From Stenotrophomonas lacuserhaii (GTDB lineage Bacteria > Pseudomonadota > Gammaproteobacteria > Xanthomonadales > Xanthomonadaceae): a stretch of DNA of 64,000 nt. A program made the position numbers and the translations under genes. The stretch lies in contig NZ_JACSQS010000005.1 of NCBI RefSeq assembly GCF_014836545.1, positions 97,594 through 161,593 on the forward strand, read 5' to 3'. The notes below the pieces were generated by a model that was given only the letters and a program-made list of their open reading frames with translations, made no database searches and was not told the origin of the DNA. This document shows, piece after piece, positions 35,515 through 43,981 of the stretch. Numbering within the stretch: the first letter of the stretch is position 1; every line of letters starts with the position of its first letter.

Positions 35515-35593
35515 GGGGGAAGCTCCTGTTTGGTGTCTATACGCGGTAGGGGTGTTCGACCGGCCAGCCTGGCCCGGGAGGTTTCCCGGGCAC

Positions 35594-35625
35594 AAAAAAA
35601 ACCCGCATCGGCCGATGCGGGTTTT
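35594..35625 (-). terminator. Leader terminator (attenuator) upstream of asnB
   Basis: The perfect 20-base palindrome CCCGCATCGGCCGATGCGGG (35602-35621) forms an 8-bp stem with GGCC loop; adjoining A and T bases can extend it. On the minus strand it is followed by eight T (35601-35594). It lies 80 bases before the asnB start, so transcription initiated upstream must pass it to reach asnB. It would also work as an ordinary terminator for a minus-strand gene, but none longer than the leader peptide lies upstream. Confidence 0.85.
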
Positions 35626-35681
35626 CTGGTGTCCGGGTGTGTAGTGTCTTATCTACCCAGGGCGCAGTCCCGCATCGGCCG
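35602..35681 (-). promoter_or_regulatory. Antiterminator/terminator switch of the asnB leader
   Basis: On the transcript, CGGCCGATGCGGG occurs twice: segment A (35681-35669) inside the leader peptide frame, and segment C (35614-35602), the 3' arm of the terminator. Segment B (35621-35610, CCCGCATCGGCC) can pair with either. A:B gives a 12-bp antiterminator with a 47-base loop; B:C gives the terminator. A weaker upstream hairpin (CGCGC/GCGCG at 35699-35695 and 35684-35680) could occupy the start of A once a ribosome has passed the Asn codons. The mutually exclusive pairings are visible; the regulatory behaviour is inferred. Confidence 0.75.
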
Positions 35682-35750
35682 CGCACGATTATTCGCGCGC
35701 AGGTTATTGCGGTTGGTATTGCGGACGGCGGTGGCGGGGAGCAAGGACAT
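35649..35750 (-). CDS. Asn-rich leader peptide of asnB
   Basis: A 33-codon frame, ATG 35750 to TAA 35649, encoding a peptide that begins MSLLPATAV and continues RNTNRNNLRANN. Six of residues 11-21 are Asn (AAT/AAC codons at 11, 13, 15, 16, 20 and 21), far above expectation in a genome this GC-rich. The antiterminator strand A lies in codons 24-27, just after the Asn codons, as expected for ribosome-stalling control. No strong ribosome-binding site is seen, which is the weakest point. Asparagine is also the product of the downstream gene, so low Asn-tRNA charging would favour asnB transcription. Confidence 0.7.
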   Translation of the reverse strand: MSLLPATAVRNTNRNNLRANNRARPMRDCALGR

Positions 35751-35877
35751 GGATCGACCGTAACCGGGTTCCGGCGGCGGCGCAACTGTTGCGATGGCAA
35801 CCGTTCCTGCGCCGACGTTCAGCCGCCACGCGGTAGACGTCCCGGATAATCTCCCGCCCCCCTTGAGGACTTCACGG

Positions 35878-36771
35878 ATGATTCCCTTCCCCCGCCGCGC
35901 ACTGTTGCATGCGCTGGCACTGCTTGCCCTGGCCGGCTGTGCCAGCACGCCCACCCGCCCGCCCAGCGACACCGAGCGCGACGCCCTCGCCGCGGCCGCC
36001 GATGGTCGTTTCGACTCGGCGTTGCGCGTGGCCCGGATGTACCAAGCCTGGAATGATCCGCGCGCGCTGGACTGGTATGCGCGCGCGGCCGCGACGACCC
36101 CGCGCACGCACCACAGCACCAGTGCCGAGGAAACGCTCGGCACACTGTACGCACGCGGCCGCCTGGACAGCGGCGAGGGCCCACAGAAGCCCGCCGACGT
36201 GGTCATGAAGGCGTCACCGCGCAAGGCGTTCGGCTGGTTCCAGAGTGCGGCCTACCACGGCTCGCCCTATGCGATGCACGACCTGGAGCGCTGGTACGAA
36301 GGTCGCGGCGACATGACCGGCGCGCTGCGCTGGCGGCTGCGTTCGGCGGTGTACCTGCGCGAGCTGTACAAGCTGAAGCCGCTGCGCGAGGCAACCCGTG
36401 GCTCGGCACCGCATGGCCAGCCGATCGATACAGGCCCGGCGCCGAACCCGGTCATCGCCGGTATCCAGCGCCGCGCCGCGCGTGGCGATGCCGAGGCCCA
36501 GGTCGACCTCGGTGCACTGCATGAAGCCGGCATCGGCGTGGTGCAGGACAAGGCCGAAGCATTGCGCTGGTATGAACGTGCCGGCAGGCAGGGCAACGTG
36601 TATGGCCAGTACCTGGCCGGGCTGGCCGTGGGCCGTGGCGGCGACGGACTGGCCAAGGACGTGGATGCGGCGGCGGCATGGTTCGCCCTGGCCGAAGCAC
36701 AGGGCTTCTACATGGCGGCCGAATCGTATTGGCGCGAGGCGATCGCACCGCCCTTCTGGACGTTCGAGTAA
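35878..36771 (+). CDS. Sel1-repeat (TPR-like) lipoprotein
   Basis: 297 residues from ATG 35878 (GAGG about 11 bases upstream; the longer frame from 35794 overlaps the divergent asnB leader promoter region). Lipobox LAGC near residue 21. Helical repeats of Sel1 type: ALDWYARAA, AFGWFQSAAYHGSPYAMHDL, GDAEAQVDLGALHEAGIGV, EALRWYERAGRQGNVYGQYL and AAAWFALAEAQG. Such proteins scaffold envelope complexes; the partner is unknown. Divergent from asnB. Confidence 0.85.
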   Translation: MIPFPRRALLHALALLALAGCASTPTRPPSDTERDALAAAADGRFDSALRVARMYQAWNDPRALDWYARAAATTPRTHHSTSAEETLGTLYARGRLDSGEGPQKPADVVMKASPRKAFGWFQSAAYHGSPYAMHDLERWYEGRGDMTGALRWRLRSAVYLRELYKLKPLREATRGSAPHGQPIDTGPAPNPVIAGIQRRAARGDAEAQVDLGALHEAGIGVVQDKAEALRWYERAGRQGNVYGQYLAGLAVGRGGDGLAKDVDAAAAWFALAEAQGFYMAAESYWREAIAPPFWTFE

Positions 36772-36852
36772 CGCCGTTCCGCTGGCTTCGTACACACTCC
36801 AACGCAATGCTCAAGTCTATTGTGAGCGGTGCACATCGCCCAGAATGGCAGC

Positions 36853-37536
36853 ATGACGACTGCCATTTTCCGCGCTGAAACCCTCACCCGCGAACGCATG
36901 CAGGCGATCATCGCCGCGCACCCCCGCGCGGCGATATTCGAAGGCTGCAGCTTCGATCATGGCGACTTTTCGCGGCTGGACATGGACGGCTTCCAGTTCA
37001 ACCAGTGTTCGCTGGCGGGTGCGAACTGGTTGGCGGCTTCGCTGGAGGAAAGCCAGTGGAACAAGTGCCGCGGCGCGGCCTGCGACTTCAGTTCGGCCCT
37101 GCTCAGCGACGCGCGCTTTTCGCACTGCGATCTCAACAACAGCCACTGGCGGCGCGCTACGTTGTCTTCGGTGCAGTTCCTGGATTGCAAGCTGACCGGC
37201 GCGCACCTGCAGGAGGCAGGCGGATGGGCACTGGAGTTCCGCGACTGCCTGATGGTCAGTGCCGACCTGCGCGGCCTGTCGTTCCGCAAGGCCCAGTTGC
37301 AGGGCATGGATTTCTCCGATGCGGATCTTTCCGGCTGCGACTTCCGCGAGGCGGTGTTCAATGGCGGCAGCCTGCGCCACGCGCAGACCCGGCTGACCCG
37401 CTTCGAAGGCGCGGACCTGCGCGGGACCGACATCACCGGGCTCAACGTGATGGAGGCCAAGCTGTTCCGGAAAGCGGTGATTTCGCAGCGCCAGGCCGCC
37501 GCAGCGCTGGCCGCGTTCGGCCTGGTGGTGGCCTAG
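36853..37536 (+). CDS. Pentapeptide-repeat protein (Qnr/McbG-like)
   Basis: 227 residues from ATG 36853; an in-frame ATG at 36829 would add 8. Most of the chain is a right-handed beta-helix of A(D/N)LXX-type pentapeptides, e.g. FEGCSFDHGDFSRLDMDGF, FSHCDLNNSHWRRATL and FSDADLSGCDFREAVF, in two blocks. A short C-terminal helix follows. Proteins of this fold can mimic DNA and protect gyrase from quinolones, but most have unknown roles. It is not next to a LysR-type smqnrR-like gene, so I do not call it Smqnr. Converges on dapE over 13 bases. Confidence 0.85.
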   Translation: MTTAIFRAETLTRERMQAIIAAHPRAAIFEGCSFDHGDFSRLDMDGFQFNQCSLAGANWLAASLEESQWNKCRGAACDFSSALLSDARFSHCDLNNSHWRRATLSSVQFLDCKLTGAHLQEAGGWALEFRDCLMVSADLRGLSFRKAQLQGMDFSDADLSGCDFREAVFNGGSLRHAQTRLTRFEGADLRGTDITGLNVMEAKLFRKAVISQRQAAAALAAFGLVVA

Positions 37537-37549
37537 CCGCGATCCGCCT

Positions 37550-38677
37550 TCACCCCAGCAGGCGTTCGATCAATCGCTGGTACAGCGCCGGCAGCCGCTC
37601 AAGCTCGTCCACGCGCACGTTCTCGTCCACTTGGTGGATGCTCGCATTGACCGGACCTACTTCGATGCATTGCGCGCCCAACGGCGCAATGAAACGCGCG
37701 TCCGACGTCCCGCCGCCGGTGCTTTCTTCCGGCGGTGCACCGGCGAATTCGCCGAGCACCTCGCGTGCCACGCGCCGCAGCGTGCCTTCCGGGGTATGGA
37801 ACGGCTCGCCGCTGCGATGCCACTTCACGGTGTACTCCAGCCCGTGCCGGTCCAGCAGCGCAGCGATCTCCGTTTCCAGCTTGTCTGCGTTCCAATGCGG
37901 GTTGTAGCGCAGGTTGAAATCGACCTGCAGCTGACCGGGAATCACGTTGTTGGCACCGGTCCCGGCATGCACGTTGGACACCTGCAGGCTGGTCGGCGGA
38001 AAGCTCTCAAAGCCCTCGTCCCACTGTCGGGCGGCCAGTTCGGCCAGCGCAGGCGCGGCCTGGTGGATCGGGTTGCGCGCTTTGTCCGGATACGCGACAT
38101 GGCCCTGCACGCCCTGCACCAGCAGGCGCGCGGACAGGCTGCCGCGGCGACCTACCCGCAACAGATCACCCAGCCTGGCAGTCGACGACGGCTCACCGGT
38201 GATGCACCAGTCGATACGCTCGCCACGCTCGGCGAACAGCCGCGCGACATGGCGCACGCCATCGATCGCATCGCCTTCTTCGTCGCTGGTAAGCAGTACC
38301 GCCAGCGTTCCCGGATGGTCAGGGTGCGCGGCAACGAACTGTTCGGCTGCGACCACGAAGGCGGCCACGCTGCCCTTCATGTCGGCCGCCCCGCGCCCGT
38401 ACAGCACGCCATCGCGCACGGTCGGCACGAACGGATCACTGGTCCAGTCCGCCACCGGCCCGGTCGGCACCACATCGGTGTGGCCGAGCAGTACCAGCAC
38501 CGGCCCATCGCTGCCATGGGTGGCCCACAGATTGTCGACCTCGCCCAGCCGCAGGTGCTCGCACTGGAAGCCGGCGGCCTGCAGCCGCGTGGCCAGCAGC
38601 TGCTGGCAGCCCGCATCATCGGGGGTGACCGACGGCCGTGCGATCAGCTCGCAGGCCAGGTCGAGCACCGCACTCAC
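37550..38677 (-). CDS. dapE: Succinyl-diaminopimelate desuccinylase
   Basis: Zinc peptidase-family enzyme of the succinylase route to diaminopimelate and lysine. 375 residues from GTG 38677, with GGAG 8 bases upstream; the start overlaps the stop of the ArsC-like gene (GTGA). Metal-site motifs: [13 protein letters not shown] (His), [14 protein letters not shown] (bridging Asp), [10 protein letters not shown] (catalytic Glu pair), and near the C-terminus a GGGTSDARF segment and [15 protein letters not shown]. Last gene of the map-glnD-dapD-arsC-like-dapE operon. Confidence 0.95.
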   Translation of the reverse strand: MSAVLDLACELIARPSVTPDDAGCQQLLATRLQAAGFQCEHLRLGEVDNLWATHGSDGPVLVLLGHTDVVPTGPVADWTSDPFVPTVRDGVLYGRGAADMKGSVAAFVVAAEQFVAAHPDHPGTLAVLLTSDEEGDAIDGVRHVARLFAERGERIDWCITGEPSSTARLGDLLRVGRRGSLSARLLVQGVQGHVAYPDKARNPIHQAAPALAELAARQWDEGFESFPPTSLQVSNVHAGTGANNVIPGQLQVDFNLRYNPHWNADKLETEIAALLDRHGLEYTVKWHRSGEPFHTPEGTLRRVAREVLGEFAGAPPEESTGGGTSDARFIAPLGAQCIEVGPVNASIHQVDENVRVDELERLPALYQRLIERLLG

Positions 38678-39036
38678 GCGCCCACTCCGAAGCGCTGCTT
38701 GAAGCCGTTGTCCGAGAAGCCCTGGCTGACCTTGCCATCGGCGGTCACCACCACCGGCCGCTTGATCAACTGCGGGTATTCGCGCAGCAGCAGCTTCCAC
38801 TCGGCATCCGAATCGGCCGCCTTGCGGTTGTCCGGCAGTTGCCGCCACGTGGTGGAGGATTTATTGACCAGCGCGGGGAAGCCACCGGCCTGGCTGGCCC
38901 AGTCGATCAGCGTCTCGGGCGAGGGCTTGTCCTGGCGATAATCAACGAAGGTGTACGGCACCTGGAAACGGTCCAGCCACCTGGTGGCCTTCCTGCAGGT
39001 ATCGCAGTTCTTCAACCCGTGCACGGTGGTGGTCAT
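38674..39036 (-). CDS. ArsC/Spx-family (YffB-like) thioredoxin-fold protein
   Basis: 120 residues. CDTCRKAT near the N-terminus (about 11-18) is the CxxC-containing active-site-like motif of the ArsC-related YffB group, and IKRPVVV with Arg is the other family mark. It lacks signs of a dedicated arsenic operon. Position 5 bases after dapD and overlapping dapE by 4 bases is a conserved arrangement in many proteobacteria (YffB next to dapE in E. coli), so a role linked to the dap genes or general redox is more likely than arsenate reduction. Confidence 0.87.
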   Translation of the reverse strand: MTTTVHGLKNCDTCRKATRWLDRFQVPYTFVDYRQDKPSPETLIDWASQAGGFPALVNKSSTTWRQLPDNRKAADSDAEWKLLLREYPQLIKRPVVVTADGKVSQGFSDNGFKQRFGVGA

Positions 39037-39041
39037 GGCGG

Positions 39042-40103
39042 TCAGTCAGCCAGGCCGCGCAGCAGGTCGTTGACGCTGGTCTTGCTGCGGGTACGCGCGT
39101 CCACCTGCTTGACGATCACCGCGCAGTACAGCGAATGGGTGCCGTCGGCCGAAGGCAGCGAGCCGGACACCACCACGCTGTACGGCGGGATGTAGCCGTA
39201 GCTGATTTCGCCGGTGGCGCGGTTGTAGATGCGGGTGCTCTGGCTGAGGAACACGCCCATGCCGATCACGCTGTGATGGCCAACGACAACGCCCTCCACC
39301 ACTTCCGAACGCGCACCGATGAAGCAATGGTCTTCGATGATGGTCGGGCTGGCCTGCAGCGGTTCCAGCACGCCACCGATGCCGGCACCACCGGACAGGT
39401 GGCAGTGCTGGCCGATCTGCGCGCAGGAACCGACGGTGGCCCAGGTGTCGACCATGGTGCCTTCGCCGACGTACGCACCGATGTTGGTGAAGCTCGGCAT
39501 CAACACCACGTCCTTGCCGAAGTACGTGCCGCGGCGCGCGATCGCACCTGGCACCACGCGTACGCCAGCGCGGCGGAATTTCGCTTCGTCATGGCCGGCG
39601 AAGCGCGATTCGACCTTGTCCCAGAACGGTGCCGGGCGCGCATCGACCACCGCCATGTCGTTGACGCGGAAGTACAGCAGCACCGCCTTCTTCAACCATT
39701 CGTTGACCTTCCAGCCGCCGTGCCCGTCCGGCTCGGCGACGCGGAACTCGCCGCTTTCCAGGCCATCGATGACCCGGCCGACCAGCGGCTTGGTGGAGCC
39801 CTCCAGCTCATGCAGGGTCAAGGTGGCACGGCGCTCGAAGGCGCTCTCGATGCCGAACTTCAATTCTTCCACGCCCACCGCCGGTGGCTTGCGCAGCGAC
39901 TTGCGGGCGATGTTCTCCGCGCGGGCCTTCTCCGCCGGCACCTTCTTCGCGACGGCCTTGCTGGCAGCCGGCTTCCTGGAAGCGGCCGGCTTGGCAGCGG
40001 CCTTTTTCACGGCCGGCTTGACTGCCACGGCCTTGCCGGCGGCGCTCTTTTTGGTTGCCACGGTCTTGGCAGCGGCGGTTCTCTTGGTCGGCTTGGTGGC
40101 CAT
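39042..40103 (-). CDS. dapD: Tetrahydrodipicolinate N-succinyltransferase with Lys/Ala-rich N-terminal extension
   Basis: Transfers succinyl from succinyl-CoA in diaminopimelate synthesis. 353 residues from ATG 40103, against about 274 in E. coli. The catalytic part aligns from about residue 77 ([15 protein letters not shown]) and includes a left-handed beta-helix of hexapeptides ([19 protein letters not shown]). The first 72 residues are almost only Ala, Lys, Pro, Thr and Val, resembling histone-H1-like tails. A GTG near codon 76 (VGVEELKF) could give a protein of normal length. The ATG overlaps the glnD stop by one base (TGATG), which supports the long form. Confidence 0.92.
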   Translation of the reverse strand: MATKPTKRTAAAKTVATKKSAAGKAVAVKPAVKKAAAKPAASRKPAASKAVAKKVPAEKARAENIARKSLRKPPAVGVEELKFGIESAFERRATLTLHELEGSTKPLVGRVIDGLESGEFRVAEPDGHGGWKVNEWLKKAVLLYFRVNDMAVVDARPAPFWDKVESRFAGHDEAKFRRAGVRVVPGAIARRGTYFGKDVVLMPSFTNIGAYVGEGTMVDTWATVGSCAQIGQHCHLSGGAGIGGVLEPLQASPTIIEDHCFIGARSEVVEGVVVGHHSVIGMGVFLSQSTRIYNRATGEISYGYIPPYSVVVSGSLPSADGTHSLYCAVIVKQVDARTRSKTSVNDLLRGLAD

Positions 40104-42739
40104 CAGCGGGTATCTCCGGCGTTTCGGTCTGGGTCCAGGCAGCACAGCATGGCGTCCTGCAGCTGTTGCCTGGCGGTTTCATCCAGGGGGAGGTCGTGTT
40201 CGTCAGTGATCACGAAAGTATCTTCGGCGCGCTCGCCGAACGTGGCGATGCGTGCATCGTGCACGCGCAGCCGCTGGTTGCGCAGCACGTGCGCCACGTC
40301 GGCCAGCAGGCCGGGGCGGTCGGGTGCGACCAGGCTGAAGCGAGTGCCGGCGGCATCGCCCGCTTCATCGCGGAACTCGATGCGCGGGGCGAAGCGGAAG
40401 TGCCGCAGCTGGCGCGGGATCGCGCGTCGCGAAGGACGCAGCCGCGACAGGTCGCCGGACAGCGCTTCGCGCAGGGCGGCCTCAAGCCGCAGCGGGTCGC
40501 CATCGGCGAAGCTGTCGGCCGGGTTCACTTCGAAGGTATCGAAGATGGTGTCGGAGGGTCCATCCAGCACGCGCGCCCGGTGGATGCCGTAGCCCTTGCG
40601 GTCCAGCGTCATCACGATCGCGGCGAACAGGCCATCGCGGTCGGGCGAATGCACGAACACTTCCAGCGCCGGGTCATCCGGGCTGATCGGGCGTACCTTC
40701 ACCAGCGTGTGGCCCTGGCGTACCGGCACCAGTGCACCCGCCTGCCACGCCAGCTGCTCCGGGCGCAGGCGGATGAAGCCTTCATCGGGCATCACCGCGA
40801 ACTGGCGGTTGATCGTGGCATCGTCATAGCCCTGCTCGCGCACCAGCTGGCGCACGTATTCGCGCGCCTCGATCACCCGCTCAGCGGCCGGCAGCGGCGG
40901 CTCCAGGCCCTCACGCAGTGCGCGACGGGTAGCGAAATACAGGTCGGCCAGCAGACGGTCTTTCCATGCATTCCACAACTTCGGACTGGTGCCGGCGATG
41001 TCGGCGCAGGTCAGCAGGTACAGGTAATCCAGCCGCTCGCGGCTGGCAACCAGCGTGGCGAAGCGATGGATCACGGCCGGATCGGAAATGTCCTGCTTCT
41101 GCGCGGTCACCGACATGCGCAGGTGCTGTTCCACCAGCCAGGCCACCAGGTCGGTGTCGGCGGTACTCATTTCCAGGGTCTGGCAGAAGGCGCGCGCGTC
41201 GACCGCGCCGAGCTCGGAATGGTCGCCGCCGCGGCCCTTGGCGATGTCATGGAACAGCCCGGCAAGCAGCAGCAGTTCGGGCTTGCGCAGGCGCGGCCAC
41301 ACCTCATGGGCGATGGAGAAGCGTTCGGCGGCCCGGCTGCTGGAAAACTCGCCCATGTTCCGCAGCACCATCAGGGTGTGCTGGTCCACGGTATAGACAT
41401 GGAACAGATCGAACTGCATGCGCCCGCTGACCTGGGCGAAGGCCGGGACCCACTGGCCGAGCACGCCCAGCCGCGCCATGCGCGACAGCGTGTCGACCGG
41501 CCGCGGCTGGCGCAGCAGCGACAGGAACTGCTGACGCGTGTGTGGGGAGGCCTGCTCGTATCCGGGCAGCTGCGGCAATGCTTCGGCCAGCGCGCGCGCG
41601 GTGAGCGAATGCAGCCCGCGGACCTGCGGATTGTTGGCCCAGCTGGAAAACAGGGCGAAGACCTCGCCGATCTCCCCGCGCGGCCAGTCCGCATCATTGG
41701 CTGCCAGATACCCCCGGCGCAGCGAGAAGCCGACCGTCAAGGGCTCCGGCACCGCCTCGCCATCGAACTGTTCCTCGAAGCGCTGCAGCAGCCGGTCGCT
41801 GATCCGCCGCACCACCGATGCGGCGCGGTAGAAGCCCTGCATCATTTTCTCGACGCCCAGGCTTTCCGCGTCGTCTTCAAACCCCAGCCGCGCGGCCAGG
41901 GTCTTCTGGTAATCAAAGCGCAATCGTTCTTCAGGGCGTCCGGCGACCAGGTGCAGTCCATAGCGCAGCCCGGCCAGCACCGCGCGCTCGCGCTGCAGTG
42001 CCACCGCTTCATCGGCGCCCAGGTGGCCCAGCCCGACCAGCGCTTCCAGTTCGCGCACGCCGAAGGCACGCAACGCCATCCAGCCCAGCGTATTGAGATC
42101 GCGCAGCCCCCCGGGGCCATCCTTCAGATCCGGCTCCAGGTTGTCAGCGGTATCGCCGAAGCGGGCATGCCGCGTGCGCAGTTCCTCCAGCTTGGCCAGG
42201 AAGAAGGCACGCGGTGGCCACAGCGATCCAGCATCGGTGGCCTGGCGCAGGGCACCCCGCGCGCCGTCTGCGGTGACCAGCGGACGTGCTTCGATCAGCG
42301 CGGTGAGTACGGTCTGGTCGGCAGCGGCGTCACGGCATTGCTGCAGCGAGCGCACCGCATGGCTGACCGGCAGGCCGCAATCCCACAGCAGCGCGAACAG
42401 CCGCGACAGCCCCGCTTCGGCGGCGTGCTGGGCCGAGGTTTCGCCCAGCACCAGCACGTCGATGTCCGAGTGCGGGAACAGTTCGCCGCGACCGTAGCCG
42501 CCTACGGCAAACAGCGAAAGGCCTTGCCCGGCCGGCATGCAGCGCTGCCAGGCGAGCCGGATCAGATGATCGGCGGCGCGTGCACGCAGTGCCAGCAGGC
42601 GCTCGATCCGATCGCCCTGGTCGAAGCGGCGGTGCAGGCGCGCGTCGGCCTGCTGCAGCGCCTGGCGCGCCGCGGCAGCCCATTCGGCATCGGGCACCGA
42701 CGAAGCCGGCGTGTCCAGCAACGAACCCGCCGGCAGCAT
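40103..42739 (-). CDS. glnD: Bifunctional uridylyltransferase/uridylyl-removing enzyme GlnD
   Basis: Nitrogen sensor that uridylylates PII proteins when glutamine is low and deuridylylates them when it is high. 878 residues from ATG 42739. Nucleotidyltransferase motif [20 protein letters not shown] (about 79-98), GlnD-linker, HD domain with [21 protein letters not shown] (about 495-515), and two C-terminal ACT domains ([37 protein letters not shown]). The start is 2 bases after the map stop, and the end overlaps dapD by one base. Together these place nitrogen sensing and diaminopimelate synthesis in one transcript. Confidence 0.95.
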   Translation of the reverse strand: MLPAGSLLDTPASSVPDAEWAAAARQALQQADARLHRRFDQGDRIERLLALRARAADHLIRLAWQRCMPAGQGLSLFAVGGYGRGELFPHSDIDVLVLGETSAQHAAEAGLSRLFALLWDCGLPVSHAVRSLQQCRDAAADQTVLTALIEARPLVTADGARGALRQATDAGSLWPPRAFFLAKLEELRTRHARFGDTADNLEPDLKDGPGGLRDLNTLGWMALRAFGVRELEALVGLGHLGADEAVALQRERAVLAGLRYGLHLVAGRPEERLRFDYQKTLAARLGFEDDAESLGVEKMMQGFYRAASVVRRISDRLLQRFEEQFDGEAVPEPLTVGFSLRRGYLAANDADWPRGEIGEVFALFSSWANNPQVRGLHSLTARALAEALPQLPGYEQASPHTRQQFLSLLRQPRPVDTLSRMARLGVLGQWVPAFAQVSGRMQFDLFHVYTVDQHTLMVLRNMGEFSSSRAAERFSIAHEVWPRLRKPELLLLAGLFHDIAKGRGGDHSELGAVDARAFCQTLEMSTADTDLVAWLVEQHLRMSVTAQKQDISDPAVIHRFATLVASRERLDYLYLLTCADIAGTSPKLWNAWKDRLLADLYFATRRALREGLEPPLPAAERVIEAREYVRQLVREQGYDDATINRQFAVMPDEGFIRLRPEQLAWQAGALVPVRQGHTLVKVRPISPDDPALEVFVHSPDRDGLFAAIVMTLDRKGYGIHRARVLDGPSDTIFDTFEVNPADSFADGDPLRLEAALREALSGDLSRLRPSRRAIPRQLRHFRFAPRIEFRDEAGDAAGTRFSLVAPDRPGLLADVAHVLRNQRLRVHDARIATFGERAEDTFVITDEHDLPLDETARQQLQDAMLCCLDPDRNAGDTR

Positions 42740-42741
42740 CG

Positions 42742-43518
42742 TCAAGCGACCTGCGATTCGCCCGGCGAGAGGGTCAGCACGTCCACGCCGGTCTCGGTGA
42801 CCGCGATCATGTGCTCCCACTGCGCCGACAACTTGCGATCCTTGGTGACCACGGTCCAGCCGTCCGGCAGCACCTTGTTGTAGCGGGTGCCCTCGTTGAT
42901 CATCGGTTCGATGGTGAAGGTCATGCCCGGCTGCAGCACCAGGCCCTGTCCCGGGCGGCCGTAATGCACCACCTGCGGTTCATCGTGGTAGACCTTGCCG
43001 ATGCCATGGCCGCAGTACTCGCGCACCACGCTGAAGCGCTCGCTTTCGGCGTAGCTCTGGATGGCATGGCCGATATCGCCCAAGGTGGCGCCCGGCTTGA
43101 CCGCACGGATGCCGCGCCACATCGCTTCATAGGTCGCATCGACCAGGCGCTTGGCCATCACCGAGGGCGTGCCCACGTAATACATGCGGCTGGTGTCGCC
43201 GTGCCAGCCGTCCTTGATCACGGTGACGTCGATGTTGACGATGTCGCCGTCCTTGAGCACCTTGGCCTCGCTGGGGATGCCATGGCAGATCACGTTGTTG
43301 ACCGACGTGCATACGCTCTTGGGAAAGCCGCGGTAGCCGACGTTGGCAGGGATCGTCTTCTGCACGTTGACGATGTGGTCATGGCAGATGCGGTCCAGCT
43401 CTTCGGTGGTGACACCGGGCTTGACGAAGGGCGTGACGATGTCCAGCACTTCGCTGGCCAGTCGCCCGGCCTCGCGCATCAACTCGATTTCCTGGGGGGT
43501 TTTCAGATTTACGCTCAT
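42742..43518 (-). CDS. map: Methionine aminopeptidase, type I
   Basis: Removes N-terminal Met from nascent proteins. 258 residues from ATG 43518 (MSVNLKTPQEIELM); an ATG at 43527 adds three residues. Metal ligands in order: Asp pair in DIVNIDVTVIKDGWHGDTS, His in YCGHGIGKVYHDEP, Glu in FTIEPMIN and QWEH. Divergent from rpsB, as in many proteobacteria, and first gene of the map-glnD-dapD-arsC-like-dapE operon. Confidence 0.96.
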   Translation of the reverse strand: MSVNLKTPQEIELMREAGRLASEVLDIVTPFVKPGVTTEELDRICHDHIVNVQKTIPANVGYRGFPKSVCTSVNNVICHGIPSEAKVLKDGDIVNIDVTVIKDGWHGDTSRMYYVGTPSVMAKRLVDATYEAMWRGIRAVKPGATLGDIGHAIQSYAESERFSVVREYCGHGIGKVYHDEPQVVHYGRPGQGLVLQPGMTFTIEPMINEGTRYNKVLPDGWTVVTKDRKLSAQWEHMIAVTETGVDVLTLSPGESQVA

Positions 43519-43715
43519 GCCTGCCATTATCGCCGATCCGGGCCCGATGCTGAACGGGTTGGTGACACAGCGACGTGCGGGGCTGACCGAGGGCACGGGA
43601 ACATAAAGGAAGCTGAATACGGGCCGGCAGGCACTCTCGCCTGGGACCCAAAGCCCTGCCGGGTGGCCGCTCCAGCCCCGTCGCGCCGTCGCCGTTGTCG
43701 CTCACCTGGAGCGGA

Positions 43716-43744
43716 TTGCAGCGTGCGCCCTGCTGGCCTATAAT
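43716..43744 (+). promoter_or_regulatory. Promoter of rpsB-tsf
   Basis: TTGCAG (43716-43721), a 17-base spacer, and consensus TATAAT (43739-43744). The predicted start near 43751 gives a leader of about 230 bases. Confidence 0.85.
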
Positions 43745-43750
43745 CGGCGG

Positions 43751-43981
43751 ATTGCCTGCCGCATCCCTGCGCGGGACATCGTCCACACCGGACGTCACCG
43801 GTGAATCCACACCCATCGTCCCGATCCGTGCCGGGGTGCCCCGCAAGGGGTTCGGCCACGGAGACGATGGGGAAGCCCAACCCCGGAACCATCAATGCGC
43901 GCCCGCGCAGTCCCGCACACTTTCCGCGGGCGTCCCGCAAGGGACAACGGAGCACGCCGGTTCCCTGCCAGGAGTTTTGCA
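43751..43981 (+). promoter_or_regulatory. Long 5' leader of rpsB
   Basis: About 230 untranslated bases rich in short hairpins, for example CCCCGCAAGGGG near 43834 and GTCCCGCAAGGGAC near 43930, with a Shine-Dalgarno CAGGAG just before the ATG. Autogenous control of rpsB-tsf by protein S2 through an rpsB leader is known in gammaproteobacteria; I infer the same type of element. The remainder of the map-rpsB gap (43519-43715) shows nothing else I can name. Confidence 0.5.

Noticed and set aside
36853-37536. Calling the pentapeptide protein Smqnr
   Set aside because: The repeat pattern fits, but the neighbourhood lacks an adjacent dedicated regulator, and I cannot verify identity without alignment.
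38674-39036. Arsenate reductase ArsC
   Set aside because: The fold and CxxC region match the wider ArsC/Spx family, but the gene sits between dapD and dapE and no arsenic genes are nearby; the YffB-like assignment is safer.
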